Position numbers and translations under genes: made by a program. The notes beneath the pieces were generated by a model, which was given only the letters and a program-made list of their open reading frames with translations, ran no database searches and was not told the DNA's origin. From NCBI GenBank assembly GCA_023433275.1, contig JAEZDN010000144.1:1-64000 (forward strand): a DNA stretch of 64,000 bases, given 5' to 3'. The stretch comes from Verrucomicrobiota bacterium. GTDB lineage: Bacteria; Verrucomicrobiota; Verrucomicrobiia; Opitutales; Opitutaceae. How positions within the stretch are numbered: position 1 is the first letter of the stretch; the number at the start of each line of letters is the position of its first letter. Positions 15,850-24,465 of the stretch are shown piece after piece.

Positions 15850-16932
15850 TTAGACGTCGCGCAGCTTGAATCCCATGCTCAGCAGCTTCTCGCGCATGGC
15901 GACGGGTTCCTGGGACTTCTCCAGGGCCTCGTCCGGATCGATGAGTTCCTTGTTCACCAGGCTCATGAGATGCGTGTCGAGCGTGATCATGCCCAGGTTG
16001 GCACCCGTCTGGATGTCCGAGGGAATGCGGAAGGTCTTGTTGTCGCGAATCAGCGACGCAATCGAGGAGGTGTTCACCATGATCTCGTAGGCCGCGATGC
16101 GGCCGCCCGTCTTCTTCTTGCACAGCGATTGGGAGATGACGGCGATGATCGAGGTGGAAAGCTGCGTGCGAATCATCTCCTTCATGTTCGCGGGGAAGGC
16201 GTCCACGATGCGATCGACCGTCTTGGCCGCGCTGTTCGTGTGGAGCGTGCCGAAGACCAGGTGGCCCGTCTCGGCCGCTGAAATCGCGGCTTCGATGGTC
16301 TCGAGGTCGCGCAACTCACCCACCAGGATGACATCCGGATCCTGGCGCAGGGCGCGCTTGATGGCCTCCGAGAAACTCGGCACGTCCGACCCGACTTCGC
16401 GCTGCGTGACCACGCACTTCTTGTGCGCGTGGTAGTATTCGATTGGGTCCTCGATCGTGATGATGTGCCCGTCGCGGTTCTCGTTGATGTAGTTGACCAT
16501 CGAGGCGAGGGTCGTCGACTTGCCCGATCCGGTCGGGCCCGTGACCAGAAAGAGGCCGCGCGGGCGGTAGAGCAGCTCCTTGATCTTGTCGGGCATGCCG
16601 ATCTGCCGGAGGTCGAAAAGCGTGTTGGGAATCTGGCGCAGGACCAGGCCGTAGCTGCCCTTCGCCTTCAGCACGCTCACGCGAAAACGGGCCTTGTCGC
16701 CAAACGCGAAGCCGAAATCCGTGCCCCCGTTGAGCTTCACATTCTGGATATGGTTGTCCGGGGTGATCGAGAGCATGAGCTGCTCGGTATCCTCCGGGCG
16801 CAATTCGGGCCCGTCGATGGGCGTCATGCTGCCGCGCAGGCGAAGGCACGGCGGCACACCAACCTGGAGGTGCAGGTCGGAGCACTTCTGGTCCACGACC
16901 AGTTCAAGGAGATCGTTCATTTCATAGCTCAT
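15850..16932 (-). CDS. pilT: PilT-type twitching motility retraction ATPase
   Basis: The 360-residue protein shows the compact PilT layout: Cys-Ser-Asp-Leu-His-Leu-Gln-Val-Gly near the amino terminus, Walker A Gly-Pro-Thr-Gly-Ser-Gly-Lys-Ser-Thr-Thr near residue 130, Asp-Pro-Ile-Glu-Tyr, Ala-Leu-Arg-Gln-Asp-Pro-Asp-Val-Ile-Leu-Val-Gly-Glu-Leu-Arg-Asp and the retraction-ATPase hallmark His-Thr-Asn-Ser-Ala-Ala-Lys-Thr-Val-Asp-Arg-Ile. It lacks the zinc-Cys motif of GspE. It depolymerises type IV pili. Its position between two GspE genes implies a pilus, not only a secretion pseudopilus, is built by this organism. Confidence 0.95.
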   Translation of the reverse strand: MSYEMNDLLELVVDQKCSDLHLQVGVPPCLRLRGSMTPIDGPELRPEDTEQLMLSITPDNHIQNVKLNGGTDFGFAFGDKARFRVSVLKAKGSYGLVLRQIPNTLFDLRQIGMPDKIKELLYRPRGLFLVTGPTGSGKSTTLASMVNYINENRDGHIITIEDPIEYYHAHKKCVVTQREVGSDVPSFSEAIKRALRQDPDVILVGELRDLETIEAAISAAETGHLVFGTLHTNSAAKTVDRIVDAFPANMKEMIRTQLSTSIIAVISQSLCKKKTGGRIAAYEIMVNTSSIASLIRDNKTFRIPSDIQTGANLGMITLDTHLMSLVNKELIDPDEALEKSQEPVAMREKLLSMGFKLRDV

Positions 16933-16965
16933 GCGGTGATGGGTAATTTTTTTGGGCAGCGCCGT

Positions 16966-18561
16966 TCAGTTCGTGTCGGCCACCGTGGCCGACACCACCT
17001 CTTCGATGGTGGTGAGCCCGGCGAGGACTTTGCGAATACCGTCTTCTCTCATGGTGCGCATCCCGTCCCGCCGGGCCTGCTCGCGCAGGCGGGCAGCGGT
17101 TACGTTGTCGTGGATCATGGTGCGAATCCCGTCGTGCACGAGAAAGATTTCAAAAATTCCCAACCGGCCCCGGTACCCCGTCCCATGGCACGCGGCGCAA
17201 CCGGCGCCACGCGCGCAGGAGCCGCGTTCCGCCTGCGCCGCGTCGAGCCCGAGCGCATGCCGCTCATGAGTCGAGGGGCGGTGCCTTTGGCGACAATCGG
17301 GGCAAATACGCCGCACCAGCCGTTGTGCCACGACCGAACGCAGCGCAGCGGCCAGGAGGAAGGGCCTCGCTCCGATGTCGAGGAGGCGCGTGACCGCCGA
17401 GGGCGCGTCGTTGGTGTGCAGCGTGCTGAAGACCATGTGGCCCGTGAGCGAGGCGTTGATGGCGATCTCCGCCGTCTCGCGGTCGCGGATTTCGCCGACC
17501 ATGACGATATTCGGCGCCTGGCGCAGCATCGCGCGGAGGGCCGCGGCAAAGGTCATGCCGATCCCGGCGTTGACGGGCACCTGGTTGATTCCGCCGATCT
17601 GGTACTCCACCGGGTCCTCCACCGTGATGATCTTTCGGTCGGTGTGGTTGAGATGCTGCAGGCTGGCGTACAGCGTGGTCGTTTTTCCCGAGCCCGTGGG
17701 GCCCGTGACCAGCATGATGCCGTCGGGCGACGTGATCTGCCGCTCGAAAACCGCCTGGTCGTCCGGCAAGAACCCGAGCTCCGGCAGGCCGAGCTTGAGG
17801 CTGCCGGCGTCGAGAATGCGCATGACCAGGCTTTCACCGTGGGTCGTGGGAAGCGAGGAAACGCGCAGGTCGAGCGAGCGGCCATCCACAGTCGTCTGGA
17901 TGCGTCCGTCCTGCGGCAGGCGTTTCTCAGCGATGCTGATGTTCGCGAGGATCTTCAACCGGGAGATGATGGGGAGCTGTAGGCGCTGGGGCGGCGGCTC
18001 CGCCTCGTGCAACACCCCGTCAATGCGATAACGCACGCGGAACCGTCGCTCCAGCGGCTCGAGGTGAATGTCGGAAGCCCGTCGCCGGATCGCATCCACC
18101 ATGAGTTCCTGCACGAGCTTGATCACCGGAGCGTCGCGCTCCGTCACGGGCCCAACCGGCAAGTGCACGCCGGCAGATGCGCCGGCCACGAGGGGATCGT
18201 AACCGCGCACGATGGCGCGCTGGATGTCATCAGCGGAAGCCAGCGCCACGGTGACCGGCCCGCCTGCGACATGCGGCAGCGTGTCGATGAGCTCGGTCGC
18301 AAGGGGATCCGACACCGCCACTTGGAGCCGGCCGTCGCTGCGGCCGAAGGGGATGACGTGGCGCGCCCGCGCGAAATCCGCGGGCACGGCCGCGAGCACT
18401 TCCGGCGGCACGGCCCGGTCGCCCAGTTCGACAAAGGGCATGCCGAATTCCGCGGCGACCGCACGGACGAGCGCCGTGCGATCAGCCGCCAGCGAACCCT
18501 CCACGCCAAGCAGACCGTGTTCGAGGGCGATCGTCAGCAGGGGGTCGTCGGCGGTGGTCAC
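16966..18561 (-). CDS. gspE: Type II secretion / type IV pilus assembly ATPase (GspE/PilB), copy B
   Basis: The 531-residue protein is a second GspE/PilB ATPase. After an amino-terminal domain it has Ala-Ser-Asp-Ile-His-Leu-Glu-Pro, Walker A Gly-Pro-Thr-Gly-Ser-Gly-Lys-Thr-Thr-Thr near residue 290, Glu-Asp-Pro-Val-Glu-Tyr, Gly-Glu-Ile-Arg-Asp and the zinc pairs Cys-Pro-Asp-Cys near 420 and Cys-Ala-Ala-Cys near 453, with an Ala-rich loop between. The start is GTG at 18561, 27 bases after the rho stop, so it is probably co-transcribed with rho. It is similar to copy A throughout the core but has a distinct amino terminus. Confidence 0.92.
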   Translation of the reverse strand: MTTADDPLLTIALEHGLLGVEGSLAADRTALVRAVAAEFGMPFVELGDRAVPPEVLAAVPADFARARHVIPFGRSDGRLQVAVSDPLATELIDTLPHVAGGPVTVALASADDIQRAIVRGYDPLVAGASAGVHLPVGPVTERDAPVIKLVQELMVDAIRRRASDIHLEPLERRFRVRYRIDGVLHEAEPPPQRLQLPIISRLKILANISIAEKRLPQDGRIQTTVDGRSLDLRVSSLPTTHGESLVMRILDAGSLKLGLPELGFLPDDQAVFERQITSPDGIMLVTGPTGSGKTTTLYASLQHLNHTDRKIITVEDPVEYQIGGINQVPVNAGIGMTFAAALRAMLRQAPNIVMVGEIRDRETAEIAINASLTGHMVFSTLHTNDAPSAVTRLLDIGARPFLLAAALRSVVAQRLVRRICPDCRQRHRPSTHERHALGLDAAQAERGSCARGAGCAACHGTGYRGRLGIFEIFLVHDGIRTMIHDNVTAARLREQARRDGMRTMREDGIRKVLAGLTTIEEVVSATVADTN

Positions 18562-18588
18562 ACAAGGGAGCCGGTCCCGGCCCGGGGA

Positions 18589-20487
18589 TCAGCGGTTGAG
18601 GCTCAGGAGGAACTCGGTGTTCGTCTTGGTTTTCTTGAGCCGCTGGATGAGCATGTCCATCGAGTCCGCGGCCGGCACGCCCTGCATGGCGCGGCGCAGG
18701 GAGTAAATCTTGATGAGCTCGTCGGGGTGATAGATGAGCTCCTCCTTGCGGGTGCCGCTCTTGTCGATGTTGATCGCGGGGAAGATGCGCTTGTTGACGA
18801 GGTCGCGATCGAGGTGGAGCTCCATGTTGCCGGTGCCCTTGAATTCCTCGAAGATGATTTCATCCATGCGGCTGCCGGTGTCGACCAGCGCCGTGCCGAT
18901 GATCGTCAGGCTGCCCCCGCCCTCGATGTTGCGCGCGGAGCCGAAGAAACGCTTGGGTTTCTGAAGCGCCGTGGCTTCGAGGCCGCCGGACATGATCTTG
19001 CCGCTGTTGGATGCCAGCGCGTTGTAGGCCCGCGCGAGACGGGTGATCGAATCGAGCAGGATCACGACGTGCTCCCCATGCTCCACGAGCCGGCGGGCCT
19101 TTTCGATGACCATCTCGGCACAATGCACGTGGCTCTCCGGCGCCTCGTCGAACGTCGAGCTGACGACCTCGCCCTTGCAGTGGCGTTTGAAATCGGTGAC
19201 TTCCTCGGGACGCTCGTCGACGAGCAGGATGATCAACTTGGCCTCGGGCGAGTTCTCGGCGATGGAGTTCGCCATGTTCTGCATGAGCACCGTCTTGCCC
19301 GTGCGGGGCGGGGCGACGATGAGGCCGCGCTGGCCAAACCCGATCGGCGTGATGATGTCCACCATGCGCATGGAGACGTCCTTCGCGCCCTGGACCTCGA
19401 GCCAGATGCGCTTCAACGGATAATAGGGGGTGAGTTCCTCGAACGCCTGGACCTTGGCGATCTCCTCGATCGGGCCGCCCATGACACTGCGGATGGCCAC
19501 GACGGACGGACACCGTTCATTGTTTTGCGGTGCCTGCACCTGCACCTCGACCTGATGGCCGCGGCGCAAGCCGTAGTGTTTCACGAAAAGGTCGGGCAGG
19601 AACGCGTCTTCCGGATAAAGCCGGTAGTTCACGTCCTCATGGACGATGAAGCTCAGCCCGCGCTCGGTCATGTCGATGTATCCGCGGTCGAGCAGCGGGA
19701 GCTTCCGTTCCGACGCAGCGGCGAACACCAGCGAGAGGAGTTGCTTGCGATTCGGCACGCCCTCGAATGTCGCGCCGAGCTTCCGGGCGAAGGCGGTGAG
19801 GTCGCCGTGATTCAGCGCATAAAGTTCGTGCAGCCAGATCGGGTCCTCTTTCGGCTTCACGATGTCGCCGGCGACCTGCGCCAACGCCTCCAGGCTCGTG
19901 AACCGCGCGGGTTCCGGCAGGTCGCCATAAATGATGGCTTCCTTCGGAGGCAACGGTTGCGGCGGCTTGTTGGTGCCGCCGCCTTGGAAGCCGGGTTTGC
20001 CCCACTTGCCTCCCCCACCGCCGCCGCCTTGAAAATTCTTACCCCGATGACGCCGGCCCCATTTTCCGCCGCCACCGCCGCCGCCCTGAAAATGACCGCC
20101 GCCATTGCCGCCGTTGCCGCCGCCGTCCTGATAATCGCCCTGGCCGCCCGATTGCTGCGGCGCGGGCTGGCTGTCGCCGCCATTGCCGCCCGGTGCGGGA
20201 GCCGCGCTATCGGCGGCCGGAGCCGTCGGGGCGGGTGTCGGTACAAATTTTTCCTCGCGCACCGGCTCTGCCGCGGGAGCGGGCGCCGGGGCGGCTTCCC
20301 GCACCTCGGTCAACGGCAGTTCGGGTGCCGCCTCCTTGGCGGGCGCGTCGCCTTCCGTTTCGGCCGCGGCCTTGGCGCTCTTCGAGCGGTAAAGGCGGGA
20401 GCGGGTGCGCGGAGCGCGTTTCGTTTTGGCCGGCTCACTGGAGCCTGCCTTGCTGTTATCCTCGTCGGATTTGGGAGGGACGGACAT
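18589..20487 (-). CDS. rho: Transcription termination factor Rho with a long Gly/Asn-rich insertion
   Basis: The 632-residue protein has a complete Rho core from about residue 185: the amino-terminal RNA-binding region, the Q- and R-loops and the RecA-type ATPase with Walker A Ala-Pro-Pro-Arg-Thr-Gly-Lys-Thr-Val-Leu near 390. It ends Lys-Lys-Thr-Lys-Thr-Asn-Thr-Glu-Phe-Leu. In front of the core lie about 180 extra residues: a Lys/Arg/Ser patch, an Ala/Pro/Glu-rich stretch, then a Gly/Asn/Gln-rich segment with two copies of a poly-Gly-Lys-Trp-Gly unit (about 135-165). Such insertions occur in Rho of some phyla and can bind RNA or drive condensation. The start overlaps the end of coaE by 32 bases. 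Confidence 0.96.
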   Translation of the reverse strand: MSVPPKSDEDNSKAGSSEPAKTKRAPRTRSRLYRSKSAKAAAETEGDAPAKEAAPELPLTEVREAAPAPAPAAEPVREEKFVPTPAPTAPAADSAAPAPGGNGGDSQPAPQQSGGQGDYQDGGGNGGNGGGHFQGGGGGGGKWGRRHRGKNFQGGGGGGGKWGKPGFQGGGTNKPPQPLPPKEAIIYGDLPEPARFTSLEALAQVAGDIVKPKEDPIWLHELYALNHGDLTAFARKLGATFEGVPNRKQLLSLVFAAASERKLPLLDRGYIDMTERGLSFIVHEDVNYRLYPEDAFLPDLFVKHYGLRRGHQVEVQVQAPQNNERCPSVVAIRSVMGGPIEEIAKVQAFEELTPYYPLKRIWLEVQGAKDVSMRMVDIITPIGFGQRGLIVAPPRTGKTVLMQNMANSIAENSPEAKLIILLVDERPEEVTDFKRHCKGEVVSSTFDEAPESHVHCAEMVIEKARRLVEHGEHVVILLDSITRLARAYNALASNSGKIMSGGLEATALQKPKRFFGSARNIEGGGSLTIIGTALVDTGSRMDEIIFEEFKGTGNMELHLDRDLVNKRIFPAINIDKSGTRKEELIYHPDELIKIYSLRRAMQGVPAADSMDMLIQRLKKTKTNTEFLLSLNR

Positions 20488-21112
20488 GAATGCGGTCGTT
20501 GGACCGGTGGGGGTGGGATGACAGGAGGCGGCTGGCCAGAGCGGTTACCTGTTCTCGCAAAAATTCCGGGGATCCGTCGTTCAGGAGAACATGGTCTGCC
20601 AGCTCGCATTTTCGGGCCAGTGGCAGTTGCTTGACCAGGCGCTGGCGGGCTTGTTCCGGGGGAACTCCTCGCTGCTCCAGCCGCCTTGACTGAGTCGCGG
20701 AGTCTGTGGTGACGCAGACGGTGAAATCAAACCAATTCTCCAGGCCTTTTTCGAACAACAGCGGCACCTCGACGATGAATGCCTCGCCTTCCGCCGCGGC
20801 GAAAATCTCGCGCCACCGGGCATACAGCGGCGGGTGCAACAATTCCTCCAGCCACGCCAGTTCGGCGGCGTTGGCGAAAACCTTCTCGGCGACCTTGTCG
20901 CGGCGGACCTGGCCGTCGGCCCCCAGCACCGCGTCGCCCAGCCGTGCGCGTATCGCCCCGATGATTTCCGGCCGGGGTAACAGTTCTTCGCGGATGATCT
21001 GGTCGGCATCGAGACGCCTGAATCCCTGCTCGGCAAACAGGGCCGCCGCCGTGGATTTTCCCGTCCCCATTCCGCCCGTCAGCCCGACAATTAAGTTGGT
21101 GCGGCTAACCAT
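20456..21112 (-). CDS. coaE: Dephospho-CoA kinase
   Basis: CoaE phosphorylates the 3' ribose hydroxyl of dephospho-CoA, the last step of CoA synthesis. The 218-residue protein has the Walker A Gly-Leu-Thr-Gly-Gly-Met-Gly-Thr-Gly-Lys-Ser-Thr at residues 10-21, Asp-Ala-Asp near 40, and Glu-Val-Pro-Leu-Leu-Phe-Glu-Lys-Gly in the middle. The C terminus is Arg/Ser/His-rich and runs into the rho gene. The ATG at 21112 is preferred over a TTG six codons upstream because it directly precedes the conserved start. It is the first gene of a minus-strand run leading into rho and the pilus ATPases. Confidence 0.94.
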   Translation of the reverse strand: MVSRTNLIVGLTGGMGTGKSTAAALFAEQGFRRLDADQIIREELLPRPEIIGAIRARLGDAVLGADGQVRRDKVAEKVFANAAELAWLEELLHPPLYARWREIFAAAEGEAFIVEVPLLFEKGLENWFDFTVCVTTDSATQSRRLEQRGVPPEQARQRLVKQLPLARKCELADHVLLNDGSPEFLREQVTALASRLLSSHPHRSNDRIHVRPSQIRRG

Positions 21113-21176
21113 TTGGGTCGAAGCGGACAATGGGCTTGCTGCAACTGCCTAGCAACCCCTATTTCCATAGGGCCGA

Positions 21177-22031
21177 ATGGTTCCGCCGCACGCAGTCAAC
21201 ACGAAGAATCCGGCTGCCGTGGTGCAAGCGGTGCGAGACGCCTTCGCCCGCATCGGGGCGGAATCGAGTTTTCCGCTCATCAGCCGCCTCTTCTCCGACG
21301 TCCAGGACATGTTCGAGGGTCGCTACGCGGGCTACCGCGCGATCGACATGACCTATCACGACTTTGAGCATACCCTGCAGGCGACCCTCTGCCTGGTGCA
21401 CCTGCTCGAAGGCCGGAGCCGCACGCCCGACAAGCCGATCCTGACGGTGCGCGACTGGGAACTCGGCATCATGGCTGCCCTCCTCCACGATTGCGGCTAC
21501 CTGAAATCGAACGACGACGCGGAGGGCACCGGGGCGAAATACACCTTCGTGCACGAGCGGCGCAGCTGCGACTTCGCCCGCGATTACCTCCCGCGCATGG
21601 GCGTGACGGCGACCGAAATCGACGACATCTGCTCGGCCATCATCTGCACCGGGCCGAGGAACAAGATCAGCCAGATCAGTTTTCGCAGCGAGCAGGGCCG
21701 GCATTTCGCCTTCCTCCTCGTGACCGCCGATTACCTCGCCCAGATGAGTGCGCCGGATTACCTCGAGAAGCTGCCCGCGCTCTATCGCGAGTTCCAGGAA
21801 GGTTTCGCCTACGAATCGACGCCCTTGGAAAAGCGCCCTTACCACAGCTATCGCGAGCTGCTCGAGCGCACCCCGGGTTTCTGGTACGACTACGTTCGAC
21901 CAATGCTCGACTTCGAGGCGGGCGGCGTTCATCGCTATTTGACGACAGCGGGCCAACCCAATCCCTATTTGCAGGCCGTTGAGGCCAACGTCGCCGAACT
22001 TCGGCACCGCTTGCAGGCAGGACTGGTGTAG
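21177..22031 (+). CDS. HD-domain phosphohydrolase, cyclic-nucleotide phosphodiesterase-like
   Basis: The 284-residue protein carries an HD-type metal site: Tyr-His-Asp-Phe-Glu-His-Thr-Leu-Gln near residue 60 and Ala-Leu-Leu-His-Asp-Cys-Gly-Tyr near 105, spaced as in the class I 3',5'-cyclic nucleotide phosphodiesterase fold. It also has a His-Glu-Arg-Arg-Ser segment that may complete the site. There is no signal peptide or membrane segment. Whether the substrate is a cyclic nucleotide is not evident from sequence. It is divergent from coaE with 64 bases between, and the next gene on its strand starts 28 bases after it. Confidence 0.78.
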   Translation: MVPPHAVNTKNPAAVVQAVRDAFARIGAESSFPLISRLFSDVQDMFEGRYAGYRAIDMTYHDFEHTLQATLCLVHLLEGRSRTPDKPILTVRDWELGIMAALLHDCGYLKSNDDAEGTGAKYTFVHERRSCDFARDYLPRMGVTATEIDDICSAIICTGPRNKISQISFRSEQGRHFAFLLVTADYLAQMSAPDYLEKLPALYREFQEGFAYESTPLEKRPYHSYRELLERTPGFWYDYVRPMLDFEAGGVHRYLTTAGQPNPYLQAVEANVAELRHRLQAGLV

Positions 22032-22059
22032 ACACCCACCTTCATCGCTCCCGCAGTCC

Positions 22060-23595
22060 ATGTTAGCTACCATTGGCTCAGCCGCCTTGCTGGGCATTGA
22101 CGCCGTTCCCGTCCAGGTTGAGGTCAACACGGGCGAATCCGGCGTGCCCACCTTGATTCTCGTCGGCCTGCCCGACGCCGCCGTGAAGGAGTCGGAGGAC
22201 CGCGTGTTCTCGGCTCTCAGCAACTCAGGGCGGAAAATGCCGCCAACCCGCACCACCATCAATCTCGCCCCGGGCGACCTGCGGAAGGAGGGCGCCATCT
22301 ATGATCTCCCCATCGCGCTCGGCATCCTCGTCGCCACCGGACAGCTGGCCTGCGCGGACCTGAATCGCTATCTCATCGCCGGCGAACTCAGCCTTTCCGG
22401 CGCCACGCGTCCCATCAAGGGCGGCCTGGCCATGGCCGTGCTCGCCCGCGACTCCGGGCGCAGGGCCATCCTGCTGCCGCCCCTCGCCGCGCAGGAAGCG
22501 GCGCTGGTGGAGGGGGTTGATGTTTACGAGATCAGCTCCCTCGCCCAGGCGGCACGTTTCCTCGACGGACAAATCCCGCTCTTCCCCGTCCCTCCCCCGC
22601 GTCGCTCCCTGACCGCAGCGCGCCCCGACCACGAACCCGACTTCGCCGAAATCAAAGGGCAGCATGCCGTCCGCCGCGCGGTCGAGATCGCCGTCGCGGG
22701 CGGGCACAACCTGCTCATGATCGGTCCACCCGGCTCGGGCAAATCCATGATCGCCCGCCGCATTCCCGGCATCATGCCGCAGCCCACCCTCGAGGAATAC
22801 CTGGATATCCTGCGGATCCATTCGGCCGCCGGCCAGACCATGCAAGGCGCCATGCCGTATCTGCACCGCCCGTCGCGCGCCCCCCACCATACGATCTCCG
22901 ACGTCGGCCTCATTGGCGGCGGCGCCATCCCGGGGCCCGGCGAAATCTCCCTTGCCCATCAGGGCGTGCTCTTCCTCGACGAGCTGCCGGAATTCAAGCG
23001 CTCCGCCCTGGAGGTGTTGCGCCAGCCCCTGGAGGACGGGCATGTCACGATCTCGCGCAGCGCGGGCAAGGTCACCCTGCCCTGCCACTTCATGCTCGTG
23101 GCCGCCATGAATCCCTGCCCGTGCGGCTACCTCGGGGATCCGAAGCATGAATGTCGCTGCTCGCCGGCGCAGATCCAGCGCTACCGCGCGCGCATCAGCG
23201 GTCCGTTGCTCGACCGCATCGACATCCACATCGAGGCGCCCGCCCTCTCGATCGCCGAGCTTCGCGGCGACACCGTCGGCGAACCCTCCGCCCGGATGCG
23301 CGAACGCATCGAAACCGCGCGCCAGCACCAGCTCATCCGTTTTCGTGACACCGGGCTCTCGTGCAACGCCCGCATGCCCCCTTCCCACCTGAGGAAGTAT
23401 TGCGCCATCGACGCGTCGCTCGGCGACCTGCTCCAGCATGCCATGGAACAGCTCTCGCTCTCCGCCCGCGCCTACGATCGCATCCTGAAAGTTGCCCGCA
23501 CCATCGCCGACCTTGCGGAGTCCGAAAATATCCAGTCGCCACATCTGCTCGAGGCCATCCAATATCGCAGCCTCGACCGCAACGTGTTCTACTGA
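22060..23595 (+). CDS. comM: YifB/ComM-family Mg-chelatase-like AAA+ ATPase
   Basis: The 511-residue protein matches ComM/YifB. It has the amino-terminal domain beginning Gly-Ile-Asp-Ala-Val-Pro-Val-Gln-Val-Glu-Val, Walker A Gly-Pro-Pro-Gly-Ser-Gly-Lys-Ser-Met near residue 222, Walker B Gly-Val-Leu-Phe-Leu-Asp-Glu-Leu-Pro-Glu-Phe and the family hallmark Met-Asn-Pro-Cys-Pro-Cys-Gly-Tyr. A cysteine pair (Cys-Arg-Cys) and Asp-Arg-Ile-Asp-Ile-His follow. ComM is a helicase that promotes branch migration during natural transformation, so it may work with the pilus ATPases nearby for DNA uptake. The ATG at 22060 is preferred over an upstream frame. Confidence 0.94.
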   Translation: MLATIGSAALLGIDAVPVQVEVNTGESGVPTLILVGLPDAAVKESEDRVFSALSNSGRKMPPTRTTINLAPGDLRKEGAIYDLPIALGILVATGQLACADLNRYLIAGELSLSGATRPIKGGLAMAVLARDSGRRAILLPPLAAQEAALVEGVDVYEISSLAQAARFLDGQIPLFPVPPPRRSLTAARPDHEPDFAEIKGQHAVRRAVEIAVAGGHNLLMIGPPGSGKSMIARRIPGIMPQPTLEEYLDILRIHSAAGQTMQGAMPYLHRPSRAPHHTISDVGLIGGGAIPGPGEISLAHQGVLFLDELPEFKRSALEVLRQPLEDGHVTISRSAGKVTLPCHFMLVAAMNPCPCGYLGDPKHECRCSPAQIQRYRARISGPLLDRIDIHIEAPALSIAELRGDTVGEPSARMRERIETARQHQLIRFRDTGLSCNARMPPSHLRKYCAIDASLGDLLQHAMEQLSLSARAYDRILKVARTIADLAESENIQSPHLLEAIQYRSLDRNVFY

Positions 23596-23600
23596 GATCC

Positions 23601-24395
23601 ATGTCCCGACCCGCCGGCGCCCCGCCGCTCGACCAGCACAACATCGAAATCCACCGCAACCAGGCGGCCTGGCACCGCAAGCCGATGCTGCGAAAGGTCT
23701 ATCACGACTTCTATCGCAAAATCGCCGCCCGCATCAACCCCGCCGTCCCGGGCCCGGTCGTGGAACTCGGCTCCGGGATGGGCCGCATCAAGGATATCAT
23801 CCCGGCCTGCGTGACGACCGACCTGTTTGCCAACCCGTGGCTCGACCGGCAGGAAAACTGTTACCAGCTCAGCTTCGCCGACGGCGAGGTCTCGCATCTC
23901 ATCCTCTTCGATGTCTGGCATCACCTCCGTTACCCCGGCACCGCCCTCCGCGAGTTCCAGCGCGTCCTGGCCCCGGGCGGACGCGTGATCCTCTGCGAAC
24001 CCGCGGCGAGTTGGGTGGGCCGCCTCGTCTATCACTATTTTCACCACGAGCCCGTCGCGCTACGCGAGCCGTTCACGTGGGAGGCGGCGCCGGGCTTTGC
24101 CGCGAGCGACGCCGATTACTACGCGGCCCAAAGCGCCGCCTCGCGCATCTTCTGGTGGGGCGAGGACCGCGCGCGCCTGGCGAACTGGAACCTGCGCGAG
24201 GTGCTGCCCCTGAGCTCGTTCAGCTACTTCGCCTCGGGCGGATTCTCGGGTCCGCAGCTGGGCGGCCCCTTGCTGCACGGGCTGATGCGCGTGGTCGATG
24301 CCGTGACCGCACCCTTTCCCCGCGCTTTCGCCGCGCGCCTGATCGTGGTGTTGGAAAAGCCGCGGAATTCCGCGGTCGGATCGCGGTCCGCGTGA
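23601..24395 (+). CDS. Class I SAM-dependent methyltransferase
   Basis: The 264-residue protein has the SAM-binding motif Val-Val-Glu-Leu-Gly-Ser-Gly-Met-Gly (about residues 50-60), an acidic Thr-Asp-Leu position on the second strand and Val-Leu-Ala-Pro-Gly-Gly-Arg-Val-Ile-Leu, the usual fifth-strand turn. It resembles the ubiE/type 11 families but the substrate is unknown. It begins five bases after the ComM gene, so it is probably co-transcribed with it. The 70 bases before the following gene hold nothing recognised. Confidence 0.85.
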   Translation: MSRPAGAPPLDQHNIEIHRNQAAWHRKPMLRKVYHDFYRKIAARINPAVPGPVVELGSGMGRIKDIIPACVTTDLFANPWLDRQENCYQLSFADGEVSHLILFDVWHHLRYPGTALREFQRVLAPGGRVILCEPAASWVGRLVYHYFHHEPVALREPFTWEAAPGFAASDADYYAAQSAASRIFWWGEDRARLANWNLREVLPLSSFSYFASGGFSGPQLGGPLLHGLMRVVDAVTAPFPRAFAARLIVVLEKPRNSAVGSRSA

Positions 24396-24465
24396 TCCAG
24401 GGCAGGTCGCAGGAGTTTTGCCTCGCTTTCCCGGGTATTCGGCGCGCCATTCTGCGGCCCGCTTC

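Noticed and set aside
16423..17982. Long plus-strand frame opposite pilT and gspE copy B
   Set aside because: Antisense to clear ATPase genes; translated composition is Arg/His/Val-rich and has no recognisable fold.
18007..20634. Very long open frame on the plus strand opposite rho and gspE (about 875 codons)
   Set aside because: It is antisense to genes with unmistakable motifs, has His/Arg/Asp-rich composition without domain-like structure, and arises from the high GC of the coding strand.
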